DNA of 64,000 nt from Desulfatitalea tepidiphila (GTDB taxonomy: Bacteria; Desulfobacterota; Desulfobacteria; Desulfobacterales; Desulfosarcinaceae): positions 2,644,501 through 2,708,500 of the forward strand of contig NZ_BCAG01000003.1 in the NCBI RefSeq assembly GCF_001293685.1, read 5' to 3'. The notes beneath the pieces are model-generated. The model made no database searches, was not told the DNA's origin, and saw nothing but the letters and a program-made list of their open reading frames with translations. Made by a program: the position numbers and the translations under genes. Below, in pieces: positions 16,956 through 25,745 of this stretch (its first letter is position 1; each line of letters begins with the position of its first letter).

Positions 16956-18674
16956 ATCTACCGCGCTCGTCCTCAGGCCGCCGTCAGTACCAATAAAGAG
17001 AGCGACCTGAAGTAGAACTGCCCGACAGAATGCGTCGTATGTATTTATAATGAATCATCATATTTCCATGCAAGAAATTTTGTGCATTAACAACAGATCT
17101 ACCCGCCAGGTGCCTGGAGTATACCGCCAGCCCATGGCCTGGGCTTGAACCTTTTTTCGTCAATGTATTTCAGGAAAGACATCAATGCCGGCGTTCGGCT
17201 GTCATGGATAGAATAACGAACCTTATCTCTATTTGAAGCCGTAACCACCTTGGCCGCGATCATTAACAGGCGCAACCGCGCAATGCGCACCGTGTTGGTT
17301 TGGATGCCTTCAAATCCATGGCCTCCGGCCGCTTGTCTGGGGTATGCGCTCTGCTCGGCCAATATCTTCAAATAGCGCCAGATATTGTAGGCCAGCATGA
17401 CGATTTGGAAATAGGCATAGTTGTTTTTAAAGCGAGACGAGGGGATGGCATCCAGACCTTCGCGCTTGGCTTCTCCCACAAGATTTTCGACGTCGGCCCG
17501 CTTGTCATACTCGGCGATGACCTTGTGAGCCGCACGGCGTAAATCCGTGCAAAAGATGCGGTACTCATAACGATCAGCCTCAAACAGTTCGTATTGCACG
17601 CATCGATCTTTGGCAACATTTTTATCTTTGGGGATTCGCATGGCCACGAATCGAACCGGCATCTGCCATCCCATTGGCTGGTAAACACAGCTGTTGAACT
17701 CATAGGCGTTGCGCTTGTGCGGGCGGTACCAGCGCCGTGGATCAAATGGCGGTTCGCACCCTTTGTTGGCGATGATGAAATTGTAACCGGCCTTGATGCA
17801 TTCATGGATGCTTTCCCAGCTTTGAAACTCGGCATCCGCGCGGATCAACACCTGCCTCACACAGCCGGGAAGGTATTGTTTGATTTTGGCGATAAACGAG
17901 GCGGTTTGCTCGCCGCTGATGGTTTCGCCCTTGCGAAGTTTGCCCAGCAGGTACTCACGGCTTTGTTCGATGAAGCATAACACCGGGCGGTATCCCTTTT
18001 TGCCCCGATTTCTTGGATTGTGGCCTTTTTTCGCCCCCTGCTGGTTGCCGAAAACCGTTTCCACGGTCGTATCGATATCCAGGCAGATGCGGTAGTACGA
18101 TAGATCGCAAAGCCGCCAGACCCGCTCACGTAAATGGGCCATCACAGCCAGCAGTGAATTGGCTTGGTTGATACCCAGGCTGTTGACATAGCGCCAAAAT
18201 GTGCTGGCCACCGGAAGCCGCGTCAGGTTGAAAAATCCGCACAGCATCGCATCCAGCCGCAGGTAGGAAAAATGCCAAATTCGGTTGAACCCTATAAACA
18301 GTAGCATCAGCAAGCCTGTCATCATCGAATAATGGCCCAGTTTGGGTTCACGGGCCGGCGCTTTATAGGCGAAGTCAAAAATTTCTCGAAAACCAACCAG
18401 ATCAAAAAATTTGATCAGCGGCAAAACACCGCCAAATGCGCTCAGCTGCTCGCTGCACGTATCATAAGCGGTTGACGCATTGATTTTCTTGGCCTTCGCG
18501 CCATTTGGGCTAAATCCTTTAGGGTTGCGGTTTTTGCTGAAATCTGATTTCTTGGATTTTACCATCTGGGTACCTCCCTGCTTTTATGGGTTGGCTTCGT
18601 AACCCCCATTGTAGCAAGGGTTCCCAGATGGTTTCTACCCTTTCTCGCTATTCAGGTGCAAAATTCAGGTAATA
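16888..18674. repeat. 19-bp inverted repeats bracketing the IS1380 segment
   Basis: TAATACCTGAATTTTGCAC at 16888-16906 and GTGCAAAATTCAGGTAATA at 18656-18674 are reverse complements with one mismatch. They lie inside the two halves of the split [4Fe-4S] protein gene and bracket the transposase. They are not simple target-site duplications, so the disruption may have involved an inversion or two related gene copies. Confidence 0.5.
17099..18565 (-). mobile_element. IS1380-type transposase
   Basis: A 488-aa DDE transposase of the IS1380 family at full length. The catalytic region shows 'ICLDIDTTVETVFGNQQGAK', 'VLIRADAEFQS' and 'YDKRADVENLVGEAKREG', giving the D-D-E triad in the usual spacing. 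The gene starts at ATG 18565 inside an inverted repeat (18561-18570 with 18623-18632, ACCATCTGGG/CCCAGATGGT) that could fold over the start. It separates the N- and C-terminal portions of a [4Fe-4S] protein. Exact IS ends could not be fixed; the conserved terminal repeats are not obvious by eye. Confidence 0.85.
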
Positions 18675-18944
18675 AATTACCTGCTCTGACTCTTTGTAAC
18701 GAAGGATCAACCCTTTTTTTGACATCTCATATAATATTGGCCCCAATTGCTGTGCATCCCGATTTGTCCTTTCAGCAATTGCAGCAACAGGTTCAGGGTA
18801 TGGTTTCAAACGGGTGGCAATCTCTGCCTCCTCCTCTGAAAATAGACTTTCCAACACACAAATTTCCACCCCGCTTTTCGTTTTTGGGAATCCTTGAGGA
18901 AACATATCAAGTCGTTCTTGAAGTTTTCTATACACTTCTGCCAT
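18648..18944 (-). pseudogene. [4Fe-4S] protein, N-terminal fragment
   Basis: A 98-aa N-terminal piece (MAEVYRKLQERLDMFPQGFP) with 'LFSEEEAEIATRLKPYPEP' and a winged-helix-like 'AAIAERTNRDAQQLGPILYE', the usual opening of a family of Desulfobacterota ferredoxin-like proteins whose C-terminal part appears at 16083-16955. Translation stops just after 'YYLNFAP', at the IS side. GGGAGG precedes ATG 18944; the in-frame extension to 19022 lacks a ribosome site. Confidence 0.7.
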
Positions 18945-19108
18945 TTGTACCTCCCGACTGATGATATTGTGAATAATCTTATTCATGCTGGAAGACAAAG
19001 GCTTACATAGGTTCTGATGCATTGAGACAGAGCTGTTAAGCCTTATACTGCAACATGCCGTTTAACCTTGTTCTTAGGTTTTTCAAATTCGTTTTAAATT
19101 TGTACAAA

Positions 19109-19549
19109 TTACCTTCTCCTAATAGCAGGTGGGAAATATGGCATACGCCTGCCTGAAGGAGATGGTGCATCTCCTTTGCCAGACACAGTGCCACCAGAGG
19201 TTCTATAAGTACTAAGGACCCTGCTTCTTCCTTCATTCATTGAATCTGTTACCAATTTATCTAATATTGATAATTCTATCGAAAAGTTGTCCAAGAATCC
19301 CTTATCAATTTCCGGTCTACAATAAGATCCGATGTACCAAACATAGAAATTCTTGCTTGCATTAAGGTAGTCACCTTGATTGTATTGCTGAACTGCTATG
19401 TTGTAGTAGTGGTCAATGTCAGAAATACAGACCGCGCCTTCAGCTCTAGCAAAAGTTGGCGAAAGACAAATTAGATGAATTATTAAGAATATTAAAGAGA
19501 ACGCGCAGGGGATCTTCATCCCTATACTTTCTGGTATTATTTTTTTCAT
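19109..19549 (-). CDS. Exported hypothetical protein
   Basis: About 146 aa with an N-terminal hydrophobic stretch ('IPCAFSLIFLIIHLICLSP') and probable signal cleavage near 'FARAEG'. The mature part has 'HYYNIAVQQYNQGDYLNASK', a TPR-like helix, and two cysteines. Start 19549 (MKKIIPES) is eight bases after AAGGAG; ATG 19555 overlaps the upstream stop as ATGA. It is probably co-transcribed with the membrane protein 19552-19920. Family not recognised. Confidence 0.65.
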   Translation of the reverse strand: MKKIIPESIGMKIPCAFSLIFLIIHLICLSPTFARAEGAVCISDIDHYYNIAVQQYNQGDYLNASKNFYVWYIGSYCRPEIDKGFLDNFSIELSILDKLVTDSMNEGRSRVLSTYRTSGGTVSGKGDAPSPSGRRMPYFPPAIRRR

Positions 19550-19551
19550 AC

Positions 19552-19920
19552 TCATTCTCCTTTTCGCTTATCCGGTTGCAATGGCAGTGGCTTAAAATCT
19601 GGATATTGTTGCTCGATAACTTTATCTTGCTTATTGATGATTTTAGGCAATTCTGTTTCTAATGAGAAGCCTTTATAGAGCGTAATTCCAACGATAATTG
19701 TGCCCATCAAGATGAAAAATAGCCCAGGTGAAGCACTTACAAGATCCGCTTTAACGCCTTTGAATTCTCCTTTAAATTTGAATTCTCCAGAGACACCTTT
19801 TATAAACAAATCATAACCCAACTTTGCGAACAAATATCCTATAAGGAGTGAGAATACTTTATATGACCATATTGAAAACGAAGTAATAATTAGATACCAA
19901 ATATTTTGATCCATCATCAA
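19552..19920 (-). CDS. Small membrane protein, two helices
   Basis: A 122-aa protein with hydrophobic segments near residues 7-35 ('IWYLIITSFSIWSYKVFSLL') and 68-88 ('LFFILMGTIIVGITLY'), with a 'GEFKFKGEFKGVKADL' stretch between them. The stop overlaps the start region of the next gene (ATGA), indicating coupling. Function not recognised; the two genes may encode a membrane-periplasm pair. Confidence 0.6.
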   Translation of the reverse strand: MMMDQNIWYLIITSFSIWSYKVFSLLIGYLFAKLGYDLFIKGVSGEFKFKGEFKGVKADLVSASPGLFFILMGTIIVGITLYKGFSLETELPKIINKQDKVIEQQYPDFKPLPLQPDKRKGE

Positions 19921-19963
19921 GACACCATGAATAATGAATTATGTCATATGCTTGATAAGGCAT

Positions 19964-20581
19964 CTACTCAGAAAAAGTCAGATAGCCTATTACAGCAGGA
20001 ACCAAAGGAGGTGTGTGAATAAGCAAACCGTAAATAGAAGCGAATTGAACAGCTCTGAAGGCAGATCCGAAAGTTCCAAGCCATTGTTTCTTGAGAACAA
20101 TAGGCTCTACTGCGGCGATAAGGGATTCTTCAGGATTTCCTATGGTACACTCTTCAAGGTCATCGATTCTTATCGGGGTATCGTCATTCCAGCAAAAGCC
20201 TCCAAAAGGACAGTTGGGATCGTCATATGACCAATCAGCTATAGCTGAAGGCTGATACATAACCAGCACGAGCCTGCCGATATTTGTTAAACTCAGAACT
20301 AGTTTAAATCGAAATATTTCTGTTTGCTGGCCGCACTCTTCAATGCCGTTACCATCATGATCAATTGTCACGCTAAAATATCCCTTGGATTGATAGGATG
20401 AATCCAAAACCTCACCGATAAATACCGCGCCTTTCGTAACTCCATCCTGTTCAATGCCTGGAAAAATTTCTCGACCTGCGAGGGTAAATTCATCAGACAA
20501 TCCGTTACCGGCAGAAGTCGCAGGAAACGCAATGAGAATAAGAATAAGAACAATCATAAAATTACATGCAATTTTTTTCAT
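19964..20581 (-). CDS. Exported hypothetical protein
   Basis: A 205-aa protein with a clear signal peptide (MKKIACNFMIVLILILIAFP, cleavage near 'ATSAGN'). The mature part is acidic with four cysteines ('GIEECGQQ', 'DDPNCPFGGFCW', 'LEECTIG'), suggesting disulfides in the periplasm. AGGAGG precedes the ATG. It is 43 bp upstream of the two small genes on the same strand, so the three may form an operon. Family not recognised. Confidence 0.65.
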   Translation of the reverse strand: MKKIACNFMIVLILILIAFPATSAGNGLSDEFTLAGREIFPGIEQDGVTKGAVFIGEVLDSSYQSKGYFSVTIDHDGNGIEECGQQTEIFRFKLVLSLTNIGRLVLVMYQPSAIADWSYDDPNCPFGGFCWNDDTPIRIDDLEECTIGNPEESLIAAVEPIVLKKQWLGTFGSAFRAVQFASIYGLLIHTPPLVPAVIGYLTFSE

Positions 20582-21083
20582 GTCACGATCCTCCTGTCAT
20601 TCATAATGTTCCTTGCGGCTATGGCACTTAGGTGGATAAGTAAACTCTTTTGAAAAGATACGGTCCTGCCTAAAGTTAGCAGTTCAAAAAAGCCAAAAGC
20701 CTCCGAAGGGGAAATTTCCCCTGGAGGCAATCTATTGGCATTTTCAACGGTTCCATTGCCGTTGCCTTTTGCCGAGCGGTAATATTTCTAAACTGGATTT
20801 GTGCGCTGTCCACTGATAATGTGATCACAGCTTTTGAATCAAGGCGAACGCGAGCTGCATTCGATATTTGCTGCTGGATTATGAGGACAGTCGAGTCGCG
20901 GGAATAAATATAAAATATCCTAAACTCACATAGAAATATTGGTCAACTATAATATTGTGATTGTTTTGACAGCTAACAGATTCCTTAGAATGGATCACAC
21001 AGCGGCAAAAACAGAAAAGGGCATACTTACATAGAGCCATGTTCTTAAACCTCAAATTCCTGATGTGACCAAATAGGTTCCAA
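20582..21083. other. Non-coding stretch with hairpin
   Basis: No convincing gene. A hairpin lies at 20699-20728 (GCCTCC and GGAGGC with inner AGGGG/CCCCT pairing). On the minus strand it is followed by CTTTTGGCTTTTTTG, so it could terminate leftward transcription before the exported-protein genes. The remainder is AT-rich with short random frames. Confidence 0.5.
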
Positions 21084-21377
21084 AACAAACCAGCACAGAG
21101 AGAAGCCTTCTTTTTGCAAGGCCAAGATATCCAGATTTCAGTGAATATCGAACTTCCTTTTTGCCGATTACTCGCTGTGAGTCAATCGGTACGCTTAACC
21201 TGAAACAATATCGGTATAGATTTCTTACAAGGTGGCTTGATGCCTTGCCAATCGGTTGAAAATCACAGCCTCCTTCCTTCCAAAGTGTAAGGAAGGTGTA
21301 TAAGCAGCAGGGCATGGCTTTTGGCTGAAAATATAACAAAAACAAAACCCTACTGCCGAAACAGTCCGCGATGCAGA
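21084..21377. repeat. Left copy of the tRNA-Met-adjacent ~290-bp repeat (degraded)
   Basis: From AACAAACCAGCACAGAGAGA onward this matches 61671-61960 with scattered substitutions (shared blocks include GATTTCAGTGAATATCGAAC, TCAATCGGTACGCTTAACCT and CTACTGCCGAAACAGT). After CAGT the left copy lacks about 18 bp (half of the terminator stem and the spacer), then resumes with GCGATGCAG, which equals part of the 3' end of tRNA-Met. This suggests an old duplication or a decayed attachment region. Confidence 0.8.
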
Positions 21378-21583
21378 CCATTCAATCCTTTAAACAAATT
21401 ATTGTTATTATTTATTATTTATAATTTCATGCATTTTAGTTACCCCTATGGTTACCCCTATTCTGAATTTTAAGCCCCTCATCCAAAAAACATGTATACC
21501 AATTTAACCGTATCATTTGTTAAATTGGAAACCTGCGATACAAGAATAAGCGTGCATTAATACCTGCTGACAAGCGCGACAAA

Positions 21584-22108
21584 TTACAGATACTCGCTCC
21601 TTATGTGACCCAAATGACTTCTCTCGTGTATGCCTTCGAAATAAAACCACTCATAGCAGTTCAACAGCCCGATAAAAGGGTGTTTAGCCGTCATAGCGCT
21701 GCAATCATGCGTTTTACATACCTCGAAATACCCGTCCATCTCGGTACACACCGCTTCCATCATTGTCATGAGTAGCACTTTTGAAAGGTCGCTGTCGGGC
21801 TCCGTTCCCGGCGCTGGCAAATCCGGCATCTGATCGTATGTAATTTCCCCAAAAATTTCTCGAACCGGGACTTCCGTTACCGAGGTGTCCCCGGTATTCT
21901 GAAGGTCTTGGGTAAAACCTTTGACGAGCTCGGTTATCCGCTTTTTTGCCAAATAGATATGGTGAAATTGCGCCGCAGCAGGCCAGGCGTCCTCCTTTGG
22001 TGCCTTCCGGAAACCATCCTCACCCATCAGGTTCAGCAATTCATTAAAAGTTTTTCGATTTTCAGATCGCAATTTTTCAATGATATCGATGTTCATGGTT
22101 TGTCCCAT
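21584..22108 (-). CDS. DinB-like protein
   Basis: A 174-aa four-helix-bundle protein of the DinB/YfiT-like superfamily, which binds a metal through three histidines. Visible candidates are 'AQFHHIYLAKKR' and 'IHERSHLGHIR', in the expected order and near the C-terminus. Members include thiol-dependent transferases, but no activity can be assigned. Start at 22108 or at ATG 22096 (MNIDIIEK). Monocistronic as far as seen; located between the degraded left repeat and the first hairpin repeat. Confidence 0.7.
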   Translation of the reverse strand: MGQTMNIDIIEKLRSENRKTFNELLNLMGEDGFRKAPKEDAWPAAAQFHHIYLAKKRITELVKGFTQDLQNTGDTSVTEVPVREIFGEITYDQMPDLPAPGTEPDSDLSKVLLMTMMEAVCTEMDGYFEVCKTHDCSAMTAKHPFIGLLNCYEWFYFEGIHERSHLGHIRSEYL

Positions 22109-22558
22109 CCCTTCCTTGGTCTATACATCGTGTGATCAATTCCCGCTTGGCACTGCTGTGCACAAATATAGCGGCTAAAATGGGCACTATTTTCAGGTTT
22201 TCAACTCTAAGAGACCTTCATTGGTGGGGATGCTTACAGTGTGGGTAAAAATGTTTGTGGGGTGGATCGTCCATTATTTCTGGCGGCTATGCAGCCCTAA
22301 TCTCCTGCGGCAGATAGATCATGGTTGAGGCCGGGGATATCGACAATTTGGACAGTGACCGGGCATTGATGATTGCTGATATGACTCAACCCATTGCGGC
22401 GTATTGCAGTGGTGATCAATGTCCGGTTCATTGCTCGCTTCAAAGCTCTTGGCACCTCCACTACATCTGGTGGTGGCGGCATTTTATCTAAAAGAACCAA
22501 AAGCCGGAAAACCAATAACCACAGATTGCCAGATGAACCGAAACTGCGATATTCAAGC
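22109..22558. other. Gap without recognisable gene
   Basis: About 450 bp between the DinB-like gene and the first hairpin repeat. Frames at 22297-22566 (minus) and 22394-22597 (plus) lack ribosome sites and family resemblance. I see no RNA gene or strong promoter. Confidence 0.5.
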
Positions 22559-22596
22559 GATATCACAGGCCCGCCAAAACCTGTGATAAGAGAATA
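22559..22596 (+). repeat. Hairpin repeat copy 1 (GAGAATA element)
   Basis: GATATCACAGG (22559-22569) pairs with CCTGTGAT (22580-22587), loop about 10 nt, followed by AAGAGAATA. First of ten copies on the + strand. It marks the left edge of the array. Confidence 0.85.
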
Positions 22597-22988
22597 AAAT
22601 GAGGTGCAGAAACAACAGCGCCGTCACGTAAACTCAAGATTCAGTGCTGGTTCCCTTAAAAGATGTGGTAGCTGGACATTCGTTATAACGTTCCTAAGTG
22701 GTTTATCCTGCACTGGGAATATGAATGCCACACTCGATATCATTTGCATCATTTTCGATCTGTACAGGTGTAATTAATAAGCAGATTTCATTGATTGTAC
22801 CCGCAAAAAATACTCTGCCTTTAAATGGGGGGCTGGCAATTCAATAATGAAGTGGCTCCTATCAACAATTGCAAGTCAATGTTGATACCCAAGTAAAGTT
22901 AGGGAATATCAGATTTGGTCCTCGTTTTTGATTTTTTGCAGATCCACAATATCTGGTAGTCGGCCTGATGTTATTCATGACCATCAAT
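22597..22988. other. Gap without recognisable gene
   Basis: About 390 AT-rich bases between the first hairpin repeat and the recombinase fragment. No ORF with a ribosome site and no strong inverted repeat was seen. Confidence 0.45.
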
Positions 22989-23396
22989 CTACCAAGCCTT
23001 CTTGGCGGACCATGGCATGTGCAAGGTTCCGTTTATTATTTCCATGGCTTCTCCATCACTGACCTTGCCAAGGTACCTCTGGGTAGTAGCCAGGTTTGCA
23101 TGACTGAGAATTGCCTTGCTGAAGATCTCCAGCGGGACATCGGATCTTGATGCATAAGGGGCGGCATGTCGTCTCAGATCGTGAGGGCGGATTTCGATGC
23201 CGATGTTTTTACCGGCTCTATTAACAATCATGCTTGCGCCAGTGTACCATAGAGAGAAGATCCTATGCTCAGGCTTCAAACCTTTTCTCTGAATATAGTC
23301 TTTCAATCGATACACCCTGATCTTCAAACCACCCAGATGCTTAGTAGTAATCCGAAGATATCTTCCTATAAAAAACTTGACAGCAGCATGGTTCAT
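22989..23396 (-). pseudogene. Tyrosine recombinase, C-terminal fragment
   Basis: A 135-aa remnant of a phage-integrase-type recombinase. It keeps 'RPHDLRRHAAPYASR' (the H-x-x-R box), 'LSHANLATTQRYLGKVSD' (second His and the nucleophilic Tyr), and the upstream 'LKDYIQRKGLKPEHRIF'. The N-terminal DNA-binding part and the first catalytic Arg region are missing, so it should be inactive. It lies on the minus strand just inside the first hairpin repeat, opposite in direction to the array, but it lacks the extra IntI motif and its 'LGKVSD' ending is unlike integron integrases. Confidence 0.8.
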
Positions 23397-23768
23397 GGAA
23401 TATTCGGATTCTTTTAACCCGAAAACGCGAAAACGGCGTAAATGAGGTTTTTTTGTTCAGAAAATTAATGGATATTGCGTCAATCGTTGCCGACAAGGGG
23501 ACCAACCCCACGGTGGCTGATTGATTGTAGCTCTGCAATAGGCAAAGCACGCTTTTCAGTTTAAGACAGGTCTGTTTCACCGGACCTGCTCCGCAGCAGA
23601 CTCCTTTCCGAGACTCCGCCGATAGGACTGTACCCTTCGTCAGTAACGCTTCTAACGTTTTTAACTCAATCGGTCATACACTTTGCCACCGGCAGACTGT
23701 GTATCGTCGTTGGCATCTTGGATCCGGCACTGATGGTATGGCATTTGACCATAAAACGGAGTCAGACA
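23397..23768. other. Gap upstream of rsgA, no complete gene
   Basis: About 370 bp. A minus frame (23341-23580) precedes the recombinase fragment but shows no recognisable recombinase sequence. Near 23640-23690 there are short repeats of TAACG/CGTT type. No clear promoter for rsgA is visible. Confidence 0.4.
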
Positions 23769-24887
23769 ATGTTCACAGAAGAAGAAGATAGAGATAGATT
23801 ATTTAACGAAAACTACCGGCATCTTTTACACTTGGGATGGTCTGCCCATTTCCAGGCCCAGCTGACAGACCGTTGTGATGAGGAAGTGATTCCGGCCAGG
23901 GTGGTCGGGGTTCGGAAAAACAACTTTCGTATCAGTGACGGGAAAAAAGAGAGGCTCGCCACCGTGTCCGGCAGGCTCAGGCATAATGCCGATGGCGTCT
24001 ATCCGGTGGCCGGGGATTGGGTCTTGGTGACCGACACGGTGATTTTGACCGTGTTGCCTCGAATCAATACCCTGTCCCGGGGAGCGGCCGGCAAGCGCGG
24101 CAAACAGGATGAACTGCCACAGAAAGAACAGGTCATCGCGGCAAACCTCGACCGAGTGTTTGTGGTGTGCGGTCTGGACCGAGACTTCAACCTGCGGCGC
24201 ATCGAACGCTACCTGACGCTGATCTACACCTGCGGCCTCAATCCGGCCATCATCCTGACAAAGGCCGATCTGCACGAAAATCCGGAGCAGTTCCGCGCCG
24301 AGGTGGAAGCGATCGCTTTCGGGGTTCCGACACACCTGGTGTCTGCCCTGGACGAGACAGGGCTGGTTGAGATTGAAGCGTATCTGTCTCCGGGTCAGAC
24401 CACCACCATGGTGGGGTCTTCCGGCGCCGGCAAATCTACCCTGGTGAACCGGCTCAGCGGCAGGGCCTTACAAGTCACCGGCGCTATAAGCGATAGTGTG
24501 GGGAAGGGCAAGCACACCACCACCACCCGTGACCTGATTGTGATGCCCCAGGGCGGGATGGTGATCGACAATCCCGGTATCCGTGAAATCGCTTTCTGGA
24601 ACGACAATGACGGGATCGGTGACGCATTCCCGGAGATTGAAAGCCTGGCCGCGGGGTGCCGGTTTTCCGATTGCAGCCACAGCCACGAACCCAGTTGCCG
24701 GGTCCTTCAGGCGGTGGCGGACGGAGAGCTTTTGCAAAGCAGGCTGGCAAGCTACAACAAGATGAAACGAGAGCTGACCTATCTGTCCGATCGGCAGCAC
24801 AAGAGTGCGGATCACCTGGAGAAAGAGCGCTGGAAAGGGGTGGCGCTGAAGGTCAAGGAACTCAAGAAGCGTAATCGAAACAAGTGA
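23769..24887 (+). CDS. rsgA: Small ribosomal subunit GTPase RsgA
   Basis: A 372-aa circularly permuted GTPase acting in late 30S subunit maturation. After an OB-fold domain ('ARVVGVRKNNFRISDGKKE'), the G motifs appear in permuted order: G4 'ILTKADL', then P-loop 'GSSGAGKSTLVN', then G3 'DNPGIREI'. A C-terminal zinc site follows ('CRFSDCSHSHEPSC'). ATG 23769 has GGAGTCAG upstream; extension to 23718 is less likely. It lies in the first array unit together with the GNAT gene 20 bp downstream. The host probably has another rsgA in its core genome (inference). Confidence 0.93.
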   Translation: MFTEEEDRDRLFNENYRHLLHLGWSAHFQAQLTDRCDEEVIPARVVGVRKNNFRISDGKKERLATVSGRLRHNADGVYPVAGDWVLVTDTVILTVLPRINTLSRGAAGKRGKQDELPQKEQVIAANLDRVFVVCGLDRDFNLRRIERYLTLIYTCGLNPAIILTKADLHENPEQFRAEVEAIAFGVPTHLVSALDETGLVEIEAYLSPGQTTTMVGSSGAGKSTLVNRLSGRALQVTGAISDSVGKGKHTTTTRDLIVMPQGGMVIDNPGIREIAFWNDNDGIGDAFPEIESLAAGCRFSDCSHSHEPSCRVLQAVADGELLQSRLASYNKMKRELTYLSDRQHKSADHLEKERWKGVALKVKELKKRNRNK

Positions 24888-24907
24888 TATTCCATCTCAA
24901 ACATTAA

Positions 24908-25459
24908 ATGGGGAGTAAAAAATTGAAAATAAGAAAAGCACTGGAAACGGATTTGAACGACGTACTGGAAGTGGAACGTCTGGCATTTGGTTATGATAAA
25001 GAGGCGGAGCTGGTGCGGGCGCTTCTTCAGGATCCGACCGCAGAGCCGCTGTTGTCTTTGCTTGCTTTTAATGATCATCGGGCTGTGGGGCACATTCTTT
25101 TTACGGCGGCACAGCTGTCGGAAGCCGGGGATAAGGTGTCAATTAGACTGCTCGCGCCCCTGGCGATCGTGCCCGATGCCAAGAAACAGGGCATCGGCGG
25201 CAAACTAGTCGAACAGGGGCTATCGATGCTGGGCAGGTCGGGTGTCGATCTCGTGTTCGTGCTGGGGCATCCGGATTACTACCCCCGTTTGGGATTCACA
25301 CCCGCCGAGAGTCTCGGATTCGAGGCGCCCTATCCCATACCGGATGAACATTCCGGCGCCTGGATGGTTCAGGCGCTCCGGCCGGGGGTGATCGGCACGG
25401 TCAGCGGAAAGCTCATCTGCGCAGATGCCCTGAACAGGCCTGAACACTGGCGGGAATAG
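24908..25459 (+). CDS. GNAT family N-acetyltransferase
   Basis: A 183-aa acetyl-CoA-dependent acyltransferase. 'LAPLAIVPDAKKQGIGGKLV' is the acetyl-CoA binding motif A (Q-x-x-G-x-G/A), followed by 'VFVLGHPDYYPRLGFTPAE', typical of YhbS-like members. The ATG at 24908 has no clear ribosome site; a TTG at 24923 has GGGGAG six bases upstream and may be the true start. Probably co-transcribed with rsgA. After its stop, GGAGGG and an ATG open a frame of only ten codons (25469-25501), which may be the stub of a lost gene. Confidence 0.88.
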   Translation: MGSKKLKIRKALETDLNDVLEVERLAFGYDKEAELVRALLQDPTAEPLLSLLAFNDHRAVGHILFTAAQLSEAGDKVSIRLLAPLAIVPDAKKQGIGGKLVEQGLSMLGRSGVDLVFVLGHPDYYPRLGFTPAESLGFEAPYPIPDEHSGAWMVQALRPGVIGTVSGKLICADALNRPEHWRE

Positions 25460-25583
25460 GAGGGTTTTATGTCAACCGTCGTACCCGTGGGGATGCAATA
25501 GACCATAAACCACCGGCAATTCCATCGTTAATAGAGGTCTCATACCTGAGGCGGAAATCGGCGGTCAACAGCTTTGATATTAA

Positions 25584-25624
25584 ATTCATATCAAAGGCCG
25601 AACAAAACCTTTGATATGAGAATA
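25584..25624 (+). repeat. Hairpin repeat copy 2
   Basis: ATTCATATCAAAGG (25584-25597) pairs with CCTTTGATATGAGAAT (25608-25623) with one bulged G, ending GAGAATA at 25618-25624. The compensatory change CAAAGG/CCTTTG, compared with CACAGG/CCTGTG in other copies, shows that pairing is conserved. It marks the left end of amidase unit copy A. Confidence 0.9.
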
Positions 25625-25680
25625 GTCGCATATGGACAATTTGCCTCGAGATCGCCCGCGTGGTAGACACACAACGTTTC

Positions 25681-25744
25681 CGGGGCGGAAATGCCGATAA
25701 GCCCCGCGTGGTTAAACCACATTTTCCAAAAACAGGAGATCTCC
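25681..25744 (+). promoter_or_regulatory. Amidase leader hairpins over the ribosome site
   Basis: Three consecutive palindromes: CGGGGC/GCCCCG (25681-25706), GTGGTTAAACCAC (25708-25720), and GGAGATCTCC (25735-25744), which contains the Shine-Dalgarno sequence of the amidase. The last would hide the ribosome site. The same arrangement exists in copy B (48306-48369). A regulatory role is inferred. Confidence 0.5.
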
Positions 25745-25745
25745 C

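Noticed and set aside
21365-21400. Second tRNA-Met gene or remnant at the left repeat
   Set aside because: Only nine bases (GCGATGCAG) match clearly; no acceptor, D-arm or anticodon arm follows.
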